Origin: Bifidobacterium breve
GTDB taxonomy: Bacteria; Actinomycetota; Actinomycetes; S36-B12
NCBI GenBank assembly: GCA_945870085.1
Contig: CAMBQX010000047.1
Span: forward strand, 1 to 10,506
DNA: 10,506 bases
Reading direction: 5' to 3'
The translations under genes and the position numbers were made by a program. Shown here one piece after another: positions 1 to 7,014 of the stretch. The notes under the pieces were generated by a model that did no database searches, had not been told where the DNA came from, and was given only the letters and a program-made list of their open reading frames with translations. The first letter of the stretch is position 1. The number at the start of each line of letters is the position of its first letter.

Positions 1-476
1 ACGATGTTTTCAACACCTGCCGGCGTGAAGCCAAATAGAATTTGCATTCCGTAGGGCAGCACGGTGTAGGCGAGCATTACACCGGCCGCAAATAGTGGTG
101 TCGCTACGGCAACAAAACCCAAGGCCCAGTACTTTTCATTTCGGCGTAACCCTGGCGTAACGAAGCGCCAGAGCTGATAGAGCCAGATGGGTGAACTGAG
201 GATGATCCCTGCCACGGCAGCAACTTGCATCTGTAGAACAAATGGATCAGCAACCCCGGTTAGAGCCAAAATCACCGTCTGCCCGTTGGCCCGTGCTTGT
301 TCGACCACTGATTCAAAAGGCGCGCTGAGCCAACCAAATAATTGCGGGTAATAGATCCATCCGACGATCATGCCGAGCGCGATGGCGATTCCGGCCTTTA
401 GCAGCCTCGTGCGCAACTCACGTAAATGATCGGTGAGCGGCATCGCTCCCGATTTAACTTGCTTATCGCCTGCCAT
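1..476 (-). CDS. tatC: Sec-independent translocase subunit TatC (partial, C-terminus beyond left edge)
   Basis: TatC is the multi-spanning membrane receptor of the twin-arginine pathway, which exports folded proteins with RR signal peptides. About 158 N-terminal residues are visible. The cytoplasmic N-terminus has the family motif PLTDHLRELR (residues 13-22). A first hydrophobic segment follows at about 28-47, then an extracytoplasmic loop with ADPF (76-79). The second membrane segment leads into the conserved loop PIWLYQLWRFVTPGL (96-110) with Glu114, and a third segment begins at about 117. The ATG at 476 lies 31 bp after the tatA stop. Its ribosome site is weak, and a second in-frame ATG at 443, just before the conserved motif, is a possible alternative start. 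It follows tatA in the same direction and is probably co-transcribed. The gene is cut by the window edge, not visibly broken. Confidence 0.96.
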   Translation of the reverse strand, partial: MAGDKQVKSGAMPLTDHLRELRTRLLKAGIAIALGMIVGWIYYPQLFGWLSAPFESVVEQARANGQTVILALTGVADPFVLQMQVAAVAGIILSSPIWLYQLWRFVTPGLRRNEKYWALGFVAVATPLFAAGVMLAYTVLPYGMQILFGFTPAGVENI

Positions 477-507
477 CTAAAAGTTGTCCCGCTAACTTCC
501 TTAGAAA

Positions 508-786
508 CTAGCTCGCGGATGGCCCTTTCGTCTCAGCAACCTGCTCAGGCTGGGTCTCCGGCTCCGCCGAAGATGGCGCTGCAGCGGGTGCGGCCGAAAT
601 GGCGGGCGCTTCCTGATCTGCTGCTGAGACGGTCACTTCGCCGCCGACCAAGCCCTTGGTTTCGGCCTTGAATATCCGCATTGACCGACCCAAGCCGCGG
701 GCTGCATCAGGCAACCTCTTGGCGCCGAATAGAAGAGCGATAATGGCAATAAGGATTAACCACTCTGCGCCACCTAGATTTGGCAT
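508..786 (-). CDS. tatA: Sec-independent translocase subunit TatA
   Basis: TatA is the small membrane protein that polymerises into the Tat translocation pore or membrane-thinning patch. At 92 residues it is typical for the family. It has one N-terminal membrane helix (about 6-20) with a polar Glu8. The FG hinge follows at residues 20-21 within FGAKRLPDAARGLGRS, then an amphipathic helix. The tail (about 50-92) is rich in Ala, Pro, Glu and Ser and looks disordered, as is usual. A strong AGGAGG at 794-799 sits 7 nt before the ATG and lies inside the end of pafC. Only 2 bp separate the pafC stop from this start, which points to one transcript. TatB is similar, but the short length and the FGAKRLP motif fit TatA better; many actinomycetes have tatA next to tatC and tatB elsewhere. 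Confidence 0.95.
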   Translation of the reverse strand: MPNLGGAEWLILIAIIALLFGAKRLPDAARGLGRSMRIFKAETKGLVGGEVTVSAADQEAPAISAAPAAAPSSAEPETQPEQVAETKGPSAS

Positions 787-788
787 AC

Positions 789-1763
789 TTAAACCTCCTG
801 GTCTTGCCCGTCGGCGGAACCAACAAGCGTAACTAGATCATATGCTGCCAGGGCAGCGGCCGACTCAATTTTGACACGATTTCGCAGATCCGGCGGCTCA
901 ATTAGCTCAGCGTAGCCCCGCAGCGACATAATCAGCCGCACCAGCCAGGCTCCATCATGGGCGGCAATACTTGCTGTGGCGCTGCCATCCGGGTGTTCTT
1001 TTACCACCCGCATGGCGTGTACATCCAGAGCCCATCGCACCTGCGGTTGCAGGGTGATGACCGCAGAGAAGGTGTGATTCGGAGCTGAAGCCTCGCCGCT
1101 GGGGGCAGCGGTTGACTCGATAATTGCACCGGCACTCGCCTCGACAATGCGATCTATGCGAAAGGTCCGAATCGCTCCGGCTGATCGGCAAAATCCCTCG
1201 AGATAAATGCGGCCATCGCTCGATTCCATCCGTAGGGGTTCGACATCTCGGTCCGTGACCATGTCCCCTGCTGCGCCCCCATAGCGAAGGTGAAGTAGTC
1301 GATTGTCCTCCAACGCTTTAGCGACAATTGATACAACTGCATCAACTTCTTTTTCGTCCAGAACCACCGGGGCGTCGACTTCACCGACCGCCAGCTGTAG
1401 ACGATGGGTTGCTGACACGAGCGCAGCGCGATCATGGGATCCCGGTACCTGCGCAAGTAGGCGAAGCGCGACTAGTAAAGACATGGCTTCGGCTGGCGAG
1501 ATACGAAGGGGTTTGCGCAAAGTCTGCGGATCGAGAACGTGAATGCGCCCGTCATCCCAAAAGTCAATATCGACCAATTGATCGGGGCCGTAACCCGGGA
1601 GGCCGCAGACAATAAGGAGCCAAAGATCCTTCTCCAACTGTTCGGGTGATACATCGAAGTGTCTTGCGGCCTCGTTAACTGTGACTCCGTCGTTGACACT
1701 TAGCCAGGGCACTAGCGCCAGGAGGCGTGAGAGTCGGCCTATTGCATTTGTGGTTGTGCTCAT
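789..1763 (-). CDS. pafC: WYL-domain transcriptional regulator PafC
   Basis: PafC is the partner of PafB. In mycobacteria the PafBC complex activates the LexA-independent DNA-damage regulon and is thought to sense single-stranded DNA through its WYL domains. The 324-residue protein has an N-terminal winged helix (about 5-80; SVNDGVTVNEAARHFDVSPE looks like the helix-turn-helix). A linker follows, then a WYL-type domain (about 145-210) with the conserved end RTFRIDRI (199-206), and a C-terminal WCX-like domain (about 230-315). The signature triplet reads I-Y-L (186-188 in GRIYLEGF), with Ile in place of the usual Trp. The start overlaps the pafB stop by 4 nt (ATGA), with GGTG 7 nt upstream, so translation is probably coupled to pafB. 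Identification rests on domain order and position; paralogous WYL regulators are less likely in this context. Confidence 0.93.
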   Translation of the reverse strand: MSTTTNAIGRLSRLLALVPWLSVNDGVTVNEAARHFDVSPEQLEKDLWLLIVCGLPGYGPDQLVDIDFWDDGRIHVLDPQTLRKPLRISPAEAMSLLVALRLLAQVPGSHDRAALVSATHRLQLAVGEVDAPVVLDEKEVDAVVSIVAKALEDNRLLHLRYGGAAGDMVTDRDVEPLRMESSDGRIYLEGFCRSAGAIRTFRIDRIVEASAGAIIESTAAPSGEASAPNHTFSAVITLQPQVRWALDVHAMRVVKEHPDGSATASIAAHDGAWLVRLIMSLRGYAELIEPPDLRNRVKIESAAALAAYDLVTLVGSADGQDQEV

Positions 1764-2746
1764 GAGCTTTCACCACCGTGAAGTTGGTTTATCCGCCGAA
1801 GCGAAGCGAGCACCTCATCACGCACAGCTTTTGGCTCTATCACCTGCGCACCCGCCCCCGCTGCACATGCAAGGGACTGCAATTGCTCACCGGTACGCGC
1901 GCCGACCACCAGCTCACCAGCCGCATATGGGTCGAGTTTCTTGCTCAGTTTGCTAAAGCGCCTTAGCTCAGCCCCTTGCCCAGCACGGACATAGATCCCG
2001 ACCTCGAACGGACTATCAGGCGCATAGGAACCGATCAACGCTCGTACCTGAAAATCAGGTGGCATCGGATGCTCTTGTCCTTCGGCGAAAACCTGAACTG
2101 TTCCGACGATTCTAGATAGTCGAAAAACTCTATTGGCCGCGCGGTCGTTATCGTGCCCAACCAGATACCAGTGCCCCTCCTGGGCGACCACCGCCCAGGG
2201 GTCGACCCGGCGCCTATTCGCAAGCTGTGCATTTCCGGATCGGTAATCAAAGGTGACAACCCTTTGCTCGCGCACCGCGGTGAACAACGGCAAGATGGCG
2301 GCATCGGTTTCGGACCATCGCACGTTGACAAGTGGTGAACTATCCGCAGGTGTGGCACCTGCATCCTGTGCTGCTTCGAGCTTACGAAGTGCTGTGGTGG
2401 CGGCCGGGCCAATAATGGCCTCGTCCCAAACACTCGCGGCCAAGCTGAGCACCGCGAGCTCCTCGGTGGTAAATGACAAGCCGGTCAATTCGTAATCCGC
2501 AAGTGAAATTCGGTAACCTTCAACTTCCCCATTGACATCGGCCACGGTGTCAATGGGGATGCCCATCCCCCGCAGTTCCTCCTTATCCCGCTCGAACATT
2601 CGCTCGAAGGCAGCATCGCTCGGGGCGTCTTCGTAACCGGGCACACTTACTTGGATATCGGAACGGCGAACCGCATGCCGACTCGCCATCAGGCAAAAAA
2701 CAAGATTCAGTAGGCGTTCAGTACGGTCAATTCGCGTTGACGCCAT
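1760..2746 (-). CDS. pafB: WYL-domain transcriptional regulator PafB
   Basis: PafB forms the PafBC activator with PafC. Despite the name (proteasome accessory factor) the pair is not needed for pupylation; it controls DNA-damage genes in mycobacteria. The 328-residue protein starts with a winged-helix domain (about 5-80) typical of PafB: RTERLLNLVFCLMASRHAV, then a region around FERMFERDKEELRGMGIPI (48-66). The WYL domain (about 145-220) has an intact W193-Y194-L195 in GHWYLVGHD and the downstream VFRLSRI (207-213). A WCX-like C-terminal domain occupies about 232-325. The ATG at 2746 is 7 bp after the stop of the FKBP gene; a modest GGGTAG ribosome site overlaps that stop codon. Winged helix, WYL and WCX all appear complete. 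Confidence 0.95.
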   Translation of the reverse strand: MASTRIDRTERLLNLVFCLMASRHAVRRSDIQVSVPGYEDAPSDAAFERMFERDKEELRGMGIPIDTVADVNGEVEGYRISLADYELTGLSFTTEELAVLSLAASVWDEAIIGPAATTALRKLEAAQDAGATPADSSPLVNVRWSETDAAILPLFTAVREQRVVTFDYRSGNAQLANRRRVDPWAVVAQEGHWYLVGHDNDRAANRVFRLSRIVGTVQVFAEGQEHPMPPDFQVRALIGSYAPDSPFEVGIYVRAGQGAELRRFSKLSKKLDPYAAGELVVGARTGEQLQSLACAAGAGAQVIEPKAVRDEVLASLRRINQLHGGESS

Positions 2747-2753
2747 CGAATAA

Positions 2754-3116
2754 CTACCCGACGTTAATCAGATCGATGATAAAGACCAAAGTCTGACCGG
2801 CCAGGCGGTGCCCTGAGCCTGCAGCACCGTAAGCCAGTGCCGGTGGTATCACTAATTGACGGCGGCCCCCTACTTTCATCCCGGGAATGCCTTCCTGCCA
2901 ACCGGCAATTAAACCGTTCAGTGGGAAAGTAATTGATTCACCGCGATCCCATGAGGCATCAAATTGCTCGCCCGATTCAAACTCGACGCCGACATAGTGA
3001 ACTTCAACGCGACCACCCGCCACTGCCTCGGCACCATCGCCAACAATCAAGTCGGTGATTATCAGTTCGGTGGGTGCTGGCCCTTCGATGAAATCGATCT
3101 CAGGCTTAGTGCTCAC
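2754..3116 (-). CDS. FKBP-type peptidyl-prolyl cis-trans isomerase, cytoplasmic
   Basis: This is a single-domain FKBP that catalyses cis-trans isomerisation of X-Pro bonds. No signal peptide or membrane segment is present, so it should act in the cytoplasm. Residues matching the FKBP12 pocket are all visible in the 120-residue protein: Tyr41 (VHYVG), Phe52-Asp53 (QFDASW), Phe64, Leu69-Ile70, Trp73 (GWQEGIPGMKVGG), Tyr96 (ALAYG) and Phe112 near the end. I chose the GTG at 3116 because AACGGAG lies 6 nt upstream; an in-frame TTG at 3122 would abut that ribosome site and add only two residues. The gene lies between the FKBP lipoprotein and pafB in the same direction. Its substrates, and any direct link to the Pup system, are not shown by the sequence. 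Confidence 0.94.
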   Translation of the reverse strand: MSTKPEIDFIEGPAPTELIITDLIVGDGAEAVAGGRVEVHYVGVEFESGEQFDASWDRGESITFPLNGLIAGWQEGIPGMKVGGRRQLVIPPALAYGAAGSGHRLAGQTLVFIIDLINVG

Positions 3117-3122
3117 GTTCAA

Positions 3123-3129
3123 CTCCGTT
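3123..3129 (-). promoter_or_regulatory. Ribosome binding site that fixes the cytoplasmic FKBP start
   Basis: On the minus strand this reads AACGGAG. It ends 6 nt before the GTG at 3116 and leaves no spacing before the TTG at 3122. This favours the GTG start. Confidence 0.6.
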
Positions 3130-3139
3130 CCGGGGTCGG

Positions 3140-3757
3140 TTAAGAAACTGCGGTGACTTGAACAATGAAGATCAAGGTTTCGTCGGGCTCAATCCCAGAA
3201 CCCTGCGGAGGGGTGGCTCCATAGCCGAGCGAACCGGGGATCAGCAATAGCCGCTCACCGCCCACTTTCATCCCGGGAAGGCCATCTATCCAGCCCTGAA
3301 TTAAGCCACCGGGATTAAGCGGGAACGAGGCGGGTGCACCTCGAGCCCAGGAAGAATCGAACATGGTCCGACTGCTCAGACCGATCCCGCAGTAGTTAAC
3401 CTCAACGTTCGCGCCTAATTCAACTGGTGCGCCCTCACCGGTGACTAGATCAAGGGAGCCAAGTTCAGTTGCCGCGGCTGCAGTCGCGGATACGGTCACG
3501 GTTGGTACCCCGGCTGGGTCCAACTGCACTACTACCCCACCAATTTCTTGACCCTCCATCGGTACTGACTGCGCTGGCACCGGGGGCTGCGCACTCGCGC
3601 AATCGGTGGTGGCATAGGGCGCTGACGCCGCATCGGTGGCCGGCGCGCTACTCGTTATTGCCTCAGTAGTTGAACTACTCGAACAACCCGACAAGAGCAA
3701 ACTGATACCTAGGGCACCAGCTGCGGCAAGTGATAAGGACGTTTTGTTTATGTGCAT
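3140..3757 (-). CDS. FKBP-type peptidyl-prolyl isomerase lipoprotein
   Basis: This is a secreted, membrane-anchored FKBP. The N-terminus has a Lys-containing start, a hydrophobic core (about 8-22) and the lipobox L-S-G-C with Cys25 as the lipidated residue. A Ser/Thr/Ala-rich linker follows (about 26-60). The region 61-105 is unassigned, and one FKBP domain occupies about 108-205. The pocket residues are present: Tyr122, Phe133-Asp134, Phe145, Leu152-Ile153, Trp156, Tyr179 and Phe197. Besides Cys25 there are Cys53 and Cys123, which could form a disulfide outside the membrane (inference). The ATG at 3757 is 20 bp after the pafA stop; no strong ribosome site is visible. It probably assists folding of exported proteins on the outer face of the membrane. 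It is a paralogue of the next gene, suggesting an old duplication followed by relocation of one copy. Confidence 0.94.
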   Translation of the reverse strand: MHINKTSLSLAAAGALGISLLLSGCSSSSTTEAITSSAPATDAASAPYATTDCASAQPPVPAQSVPMEGQEIGGVVVQLDPAGVPTVTVSATAAAATELGSLDLVTGEGAPVELGANVEVNYCGIGLSSRTMFDSSWARGAPASFPLNPGGLIQGWIDGLPGMKVGGERLLLIPGSLGYGATPPQGSGIEPDETLIFIVQVTAVS

Positions 3758-3777
3758 TGGCTGATCTTAACCTGTTG

Positions 3778-5142
3778 TCACATACTTGCCATCAGGCGCT
3801 CAACGCGCTCATCCACGGCCAAGAATGGGTCCTTGCACAGAACCGTTCGCTGGGCTTGGTCATTTAACTTAAGGTGCACCCAATCAACCGTGAAATCTCG
3901 GTGTTTTTCTTGGGCGCGCCGCACAAAATCACCGCGCAACTTGGCGCGGGTGGTCTGGGGCGGGATCGACTTGGCCGCAAATACGTCAATATCTCTAGAA
4001 ACTCGGTCGACTAGACCCCTTTGCTCCATAATCGAGAAGAGCCCGCGGTTACGTGAAATATCGTGATACGCGAGATCCAATTGGGCTATTCGCGGGGACG
4101 CCAAAGTCAGATCATGTTTGGCCATGTAGCGCTCCAAGAGGCGCAATTTGATGGCCCAGTCAATTTCGCGATCAATAATTGACAGATCATCGCCCTCGAT
4201 AGCTTTGAGCGCCCGCCCCCAAAGTTCAAGTACCCGGGAGATCGTGACATCGGTGGCCAGTCCACGACGGTCAGCGAAATCAGCTGCCTTTTCGTAGTAC
4301 TCCCACTGGATGTCCAGGGCCGACAACTCTCGGCCGGTACTCAACTTTACGGTCTTACGCCCGGTCAGATCGTGGCTCATTTCGCGGATTGCCCGGATAG
4401 GGTTCTCCAATGACATATCGCGCATCACCACACCGGATTCGATCATTCGGAGAACGAGATCAGCTGTGCCGACTTTAAGCAGCGTGGTGACTTCGCTCAT
4501 ATTTGAATCACCAACAATTACGTGCAATCGACGATACAACTCAGCATCAGCATGTGGCTCGTCGCGGGTATTGATAATCGGGCGGGAACGGGTAGTGGCA
4601 CTGGACACCCCTTCCCAGATATGGTCCGCGCGCTGACTCACGCAATATTGGGCGCCGCGTGGGGTCTGCAGCACCTTTCCCGCGCCGGTGATGATCTGCC
4701 GCGACACCAGAAATGGAATTAACTGGTCGGCCATTTTACCAAACTCTCCGTGCCGTTCGATCAAATAGTTTTCGTGGCATCCATAGGAGTTGCCTGCTGA
4801 GTCGGTGTTGTTCTTAAAAAGGTAAATATCGCCGCTGATGCCCTCATCATGCAATCGCTGCTGTGCATCAGCTACGAGACCTTCAAGGATGCGCTCCCCT
4901 GCGCGATCATGCACAACAAGTTGCTCGATGCTGTCGCATTCGGCAGTTGCATACTCTGGATGCGAGCCCACATCTAGATAAAGGCGAGATCCGTTGGCTA
5001 AGAAGACATTGCTGCTACGGCCCCAGGACACCACGCGCCTGAACAGATACCGGGCCACTTCATCGGGGCTAAGGCGTCGTTGCCCCTTGAAGGTGCACGT
5101 GACTCCATATTCGGTCTCGATGCCGAATATCCGCCGGTCCAT
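3778..5142 (-). CDS. pafA: Pup--protein ligase PafA
   Basis: PafA activates the C-terminal Glu of deamidated Pup with ATP and joins it to substrate lysines, marking proteins for the proteasome. It has a carboxylate-amine ligase fold related to glutamine synthetase. With the ATG at 5142 the protein has 454 residues, close to the 452 I recall for M. tuberculosis. Visible motifs are GIETEYG (7-13, with metal/ATP-binding Glu9), Asp57 in LYLDVGSHPEYA (the expected catalytic Asp), KNNTDSAGNSYGCHENYL, RPIINTRDEPHAD and RRLHVIVGDSNMSE. The end LNDQAQRTVLCKDPF...VERLMASM is family-typical. A TTG at 5160 would add six residues, but PafA proteins normally begin at the Met just before the RRI-GIETE motif, and GGTG lies 5 nt upstream of the ATG. 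The prcA stop is about 20 bp upstream, so co-transcription is likely. Confidence 0.98.
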   Translation of the reverse strand: MDRRIFGIETEYGVTCTFKGQRRLSPDEVARYLFRRVVSWGRSSNVFLANGSRLYLDVGSHPEYATAECDSIEQLVVHDRAGERILEGLVADAQQRLHDEGISGDIYLFKNNTDSAGNSYGCHENYLIERHGEFGKMADQLIPFLVSRQIITGAGKVLQTPRGAQYCVSQRADHIWEGVSSATTRSRPIINTRDEPHADAELYRRLHVIVGDSNMSEVTTLLKVGTADLVLRMIESGVVMRDMSLENPIRAIREMSHDLTGRKTVKLSTGRELSALDIQWEYYEKAADFADRRGLATDVTISRVLELWGRALKAIEGDDLSIIDREIDWAIKLRLLERYMAKHDLTLASPRIAQLDLAYHDISRNRGLFSIMEQRGLVDRVSRDIDVFAAKSIPPQTTRAKLRGDFVRRAQEKHRDFTVDWVHLKLNDQAQRTVLCKDPFLAVDERVERLMASM

Positions 5143-5162
5143 GAAAACACCATAGGCCAAAA

Positions 5163-5852
5163 TCAGCTGATGAGCTCACTCATTTTGCTGGCGCTGATGC
5201 GGCTAAAAGTCCGACGGGGACGGTTACGGTCAAGTACCGCCACTTCTAACTGCGCCGCCGTGAGGACGCGGACCTCCTCGGACCCGAATTTCCCCAAGAG
5301 GTCAACCGCCATCTTAACTGCTTGGACCAAAGTAAGACCGGTACGCCAGGCGTCGGCTAAGGCTGCACTGATGGCCTCAGCCGAGCCACCCATCGCCACA
5401 TAGCCATGCTCATCAGCCACCGATCCGTCGAAACTCAACCGGTACAACTGATCTAGGTCTTCGGTTGCACCGACCTCCGCGACGACGATCTCCACTTCAT
5501 AAGGCTTTGGGGTCTCGCTGAATATTGTCCCGAGGGTCTGCGCGTAGGCATTTGCCAGACTCCTGCCGGTGACGTCACTTCGGTCATATGCGTATCCACG
5601 CATATCAGCAAGGCGAACACCGGCCACCCGCAAGTTCTCGAATTCATTGTATTTACCGACGGCAGCAAATCCGATGCGGTCGTAAATCTCACTGATCTTA
5701 TGTAATGCCATCGAGGGGTTCTCTGCGACGAATAAGATGCCGTCATCGTATTCAAGAACGATTACACTTCGACCGCGGGCAATACCTTTTCGTGCAAAGT
5801 CGGCCTTATCCTTAATTATTTGCTCGGGTGACACATAAAACGGAACGCTCAT
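5163..5852 (-). CDS. prcA: 20S proteasome alpha subunit PrcA
   Basis: PrcA forms the two outer seven-membered rings of the bacterial 20S proteasome. The rings gate entry and receive the C-terminus of the ATPase. The 229-residue protein begins with the family start MSVPFYVSPEQ, the gating segment, followed by ARKGIARGRSVIVLEY (20-35). Further conserved stretches are LFVAENPS (40-47), ISEIYDRIGFAAVGKYNEFENLR (53-75), RGYAYDRSDVTGR (85-97), YAQTLGTIF (103-111) and VAVLDRNRPRR-F (204-216). It has no propeptide or N-terminal Thr nucleophile, as expected for an alpha subunit. The start overlaps the prcB stop by 4 nt (ATGA), with GAAGGTG (5860-5866) 7 nt upstream, so the two subunits are probably made in step. 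The C-terminus lacks the long acidic tail I recall for the M. tuberculosis protein. Confidence 0.97.
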   Translation of the reverse strand: MSVPFYVSPEQIIKDKADFARKGIARGRSVIVLEYDDGILFVAENPSMALHKISEIYDRIGFAAVGKYNEFENLRVAGVRLADMRGYAYDRSDVTGRSLANAYAQTLGTIFSETPKPYEVEIVVAEVGATEDLDQLYRLSFDGSVADEHGYVAMGGSAEAISAALADAWRTGLTLVQAVKMAVDLLGKFGSEEVRVLTAAQLEVAVLDRNRPRRTFSRISASKMSELIS

Positions 5853-6697
5853 GGCGCAGCACCTTCTATGACTTTCGCCATTGGCCCATCGGGACGATTC
5901 ATTCGCTGCGCCACCAGTCTTGTTGACTTGGCCGCGATATCGGACTCCTCAACAATCTGCACGCCATCGGCACTGACAACCGCAACCACCGGGAAGATGC
6001 GGCGTGCAAGATCTGGCCCGCCCGTTGCGCTGTCGTCATCGGCTGCGTCATAAAGTGCCTCGAGCGCAATCGCTATCGCTTCGTCAACGCTGATACTGGA
6101 TTGGTACAACTTCTTTAAGGACCCGCGGGCAAAGAAAGCGCCCGACCCAACAGCGTAGAAATCATGTTCTTCATATCGACCACCGGTGACGTCATAGGAA
6201 AATATGCGACCGCGACCACGGCTGAGGTCATACCCCGCAAGTAGTGGCACCACAGCCAAACCTTGCATGGCAAGCCCTAAATTACCGCGCAGCAGGGTAG
6301 AGAGCCGGTTAGCTTTACCGTCAAGGGAGAGGGAAAGGCCTTCGATCTTTTCATAGTGCTCAAGTTCAACTTGAAACAATCTAACGAGTTCAATCGCTAT
6401 GCCAGCGGTGCCGGCGATCCCGATCATCGAGTGCTCATCGGCAACGAAGACCTTCTCGATATCGCGTTGAGCGATCACATTACCCATGGTCGCACGGCGG
6501 TCACCAGCCATCACCGCCCCGAAATCACCGCGAAGCGAAACGATGGTCGTGCCATGTGGCGCCAAAGAGTTGGGATCGGCAGAGTTCATTGACATGCGAC
6601 CTGGGAGCACGTCAGGGGCAAGATCTGCGAGAAAGTCGGCAAATGAAGATGACCCTGTCGCCAGATATGCCTGCGGGAGGCCCAGATGCGCGGTCAT
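5849..6697 (-). CDS. prcB: 20S proteasome beta subunit PrcB (proteolytic, with propeptide)
   Basis: PrcB forms the two inner rings of the 20S core and carries the N-terminal-threonine protease site. The 282-residue precursor has a propeptide of about 49 residues that should be removed autocatalytically between Gly49 and Thr50 (APHG|TTIVSLRGDF). In mature numbering the catalytic set is present: Thr1 (Thr50), Asp17 (Asp66 in VMAGDRRAT) and Lys33 (Lys82 in RDIEKVF). The conserved glycine-rich stretches IGIAGTAG and YAVGSGAFFARG are also present. The start overlaps the pup stop by 4 nt (ATGA), and the stop overlaps prcA in the same way. The propeptide is slightly shorter than the roughly 57 residues I recall for M. 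tuberculosis. Nothing suggests loss of activity. Confidence 0.98.
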   Translation of the reverse strand: MTAHLGLPQAYLATGSSSFADFLADLAPDVLPGRMSMNSADPNSLAPHGTTIVSLRGDFGAVMAGDRRATMGNVIAQRDIEKVFVADEHSMIGIAGTAGIAIELVRLFQVELEHYEKIEGLSLSLDGKANRLSTLLRGNLGLAMQGLAVVPLLAGYDLSRGRGRIFSYDVTGGRYEEHDFYAVGSGAFFARGSLKKLYQSSISVDEAIAIALEALYDAADDDSATGGPDLARRIFPVVAVVSADGVQIVEESDIAAKSTRLVAQRMNRPDGPMAKVIEGAAP

Positions 6698-6897
6698 TGC
6701 CCGCCTTTTTGGACAAATGACTTTACGAAGTCTTCAGCATTCTCCTCGAGTACCTCATCAATTTCATCCAAGATCGAATCCACATCAGCGTCGAGATTAG
6801 CTCTGCTGGTGGGCTCAGATGATTTGGTATCGATCTCTTCGGACGTGGTCTCACGTCCGGTGCGGCGCTCGGCCTTCTCCTGCTTGGGCATGGTCAT
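6694..6897 (-). CDS. pup: Prokaryotic ubiquitin-like protein Pup (Gln-ending form)
   Basis: Pup is the small, largely disordered protein tag of the bacterial proteasome. The 67-residue product has a charged, flexible N-terminus that the ATPase pulls on. The ATPase-binding region is at about 36-60 (DADVDSILDEIDEVLEENAE), followed by DFVKSFVQKGGQ. It ends in Gly-Gly-Gln, so it must be deamidated to Glu by Dop before PafA can use it; dop lies just upstream. The ATG at 6897 is taken as start, with a weak GGA 6 nt ahead. A second in-frame ATG at 6891 (residue 3) is possible and would suit a leaderless transcript. The gene is preceded by 117 bp, the largest gap inside the block, which may let pup be expressed separately. 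The stop overlaps prcB by 4 nt. Confidence 0.98.
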   Translation of the reverse strand: MTMPKQEKAERRTGRETTSEEIDTKSSEPTSRANLDADVDSILDEIDEVLEENAEDFVKSFVQKGGQ

Positions 6898-7014
6898 AGT
6901 TTATCCGCATCGAGTGCCCTACCTGACAGGCGCTCCCGAGACATCCTCAAGCTCTGTGAACCAGACCCAAATTAACTCACACGACCCATTTGACTTGGCT
7001 GATACTGCTGGGCC
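6898..7014 (-). promoter_or_regulatory. dop-pup spacer, possible internal promoter for pup-prcB-prcA
   Basis: This is the only gap over 31 bp between genes of the block. At its end, directly before the pup ATG, the minus strand reads TAAACT (6898-6903), which fits the actinobacterial -10 pattern TAnnnT. Initiation 6-7 nt further on would fall near the second pup ATG at 6891, giving a leaderless message. No good -35 box is at the right distance: CTGTCA lies about 20 nt upstream of the TAAACT. No terminator hairpin with a T tract is visible in the spacer. This is a weak, motif-only prediction. Confidence 0.3.

Noticed and set aside
5143..5160. TTG start at 5160 giving PafA six extra residues
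   Set aside because: PafA proteins normally start at the Met just before RRI-GIETE, and the ATG at 5142 reproduces the expected spacing to the catalytic Asp57.
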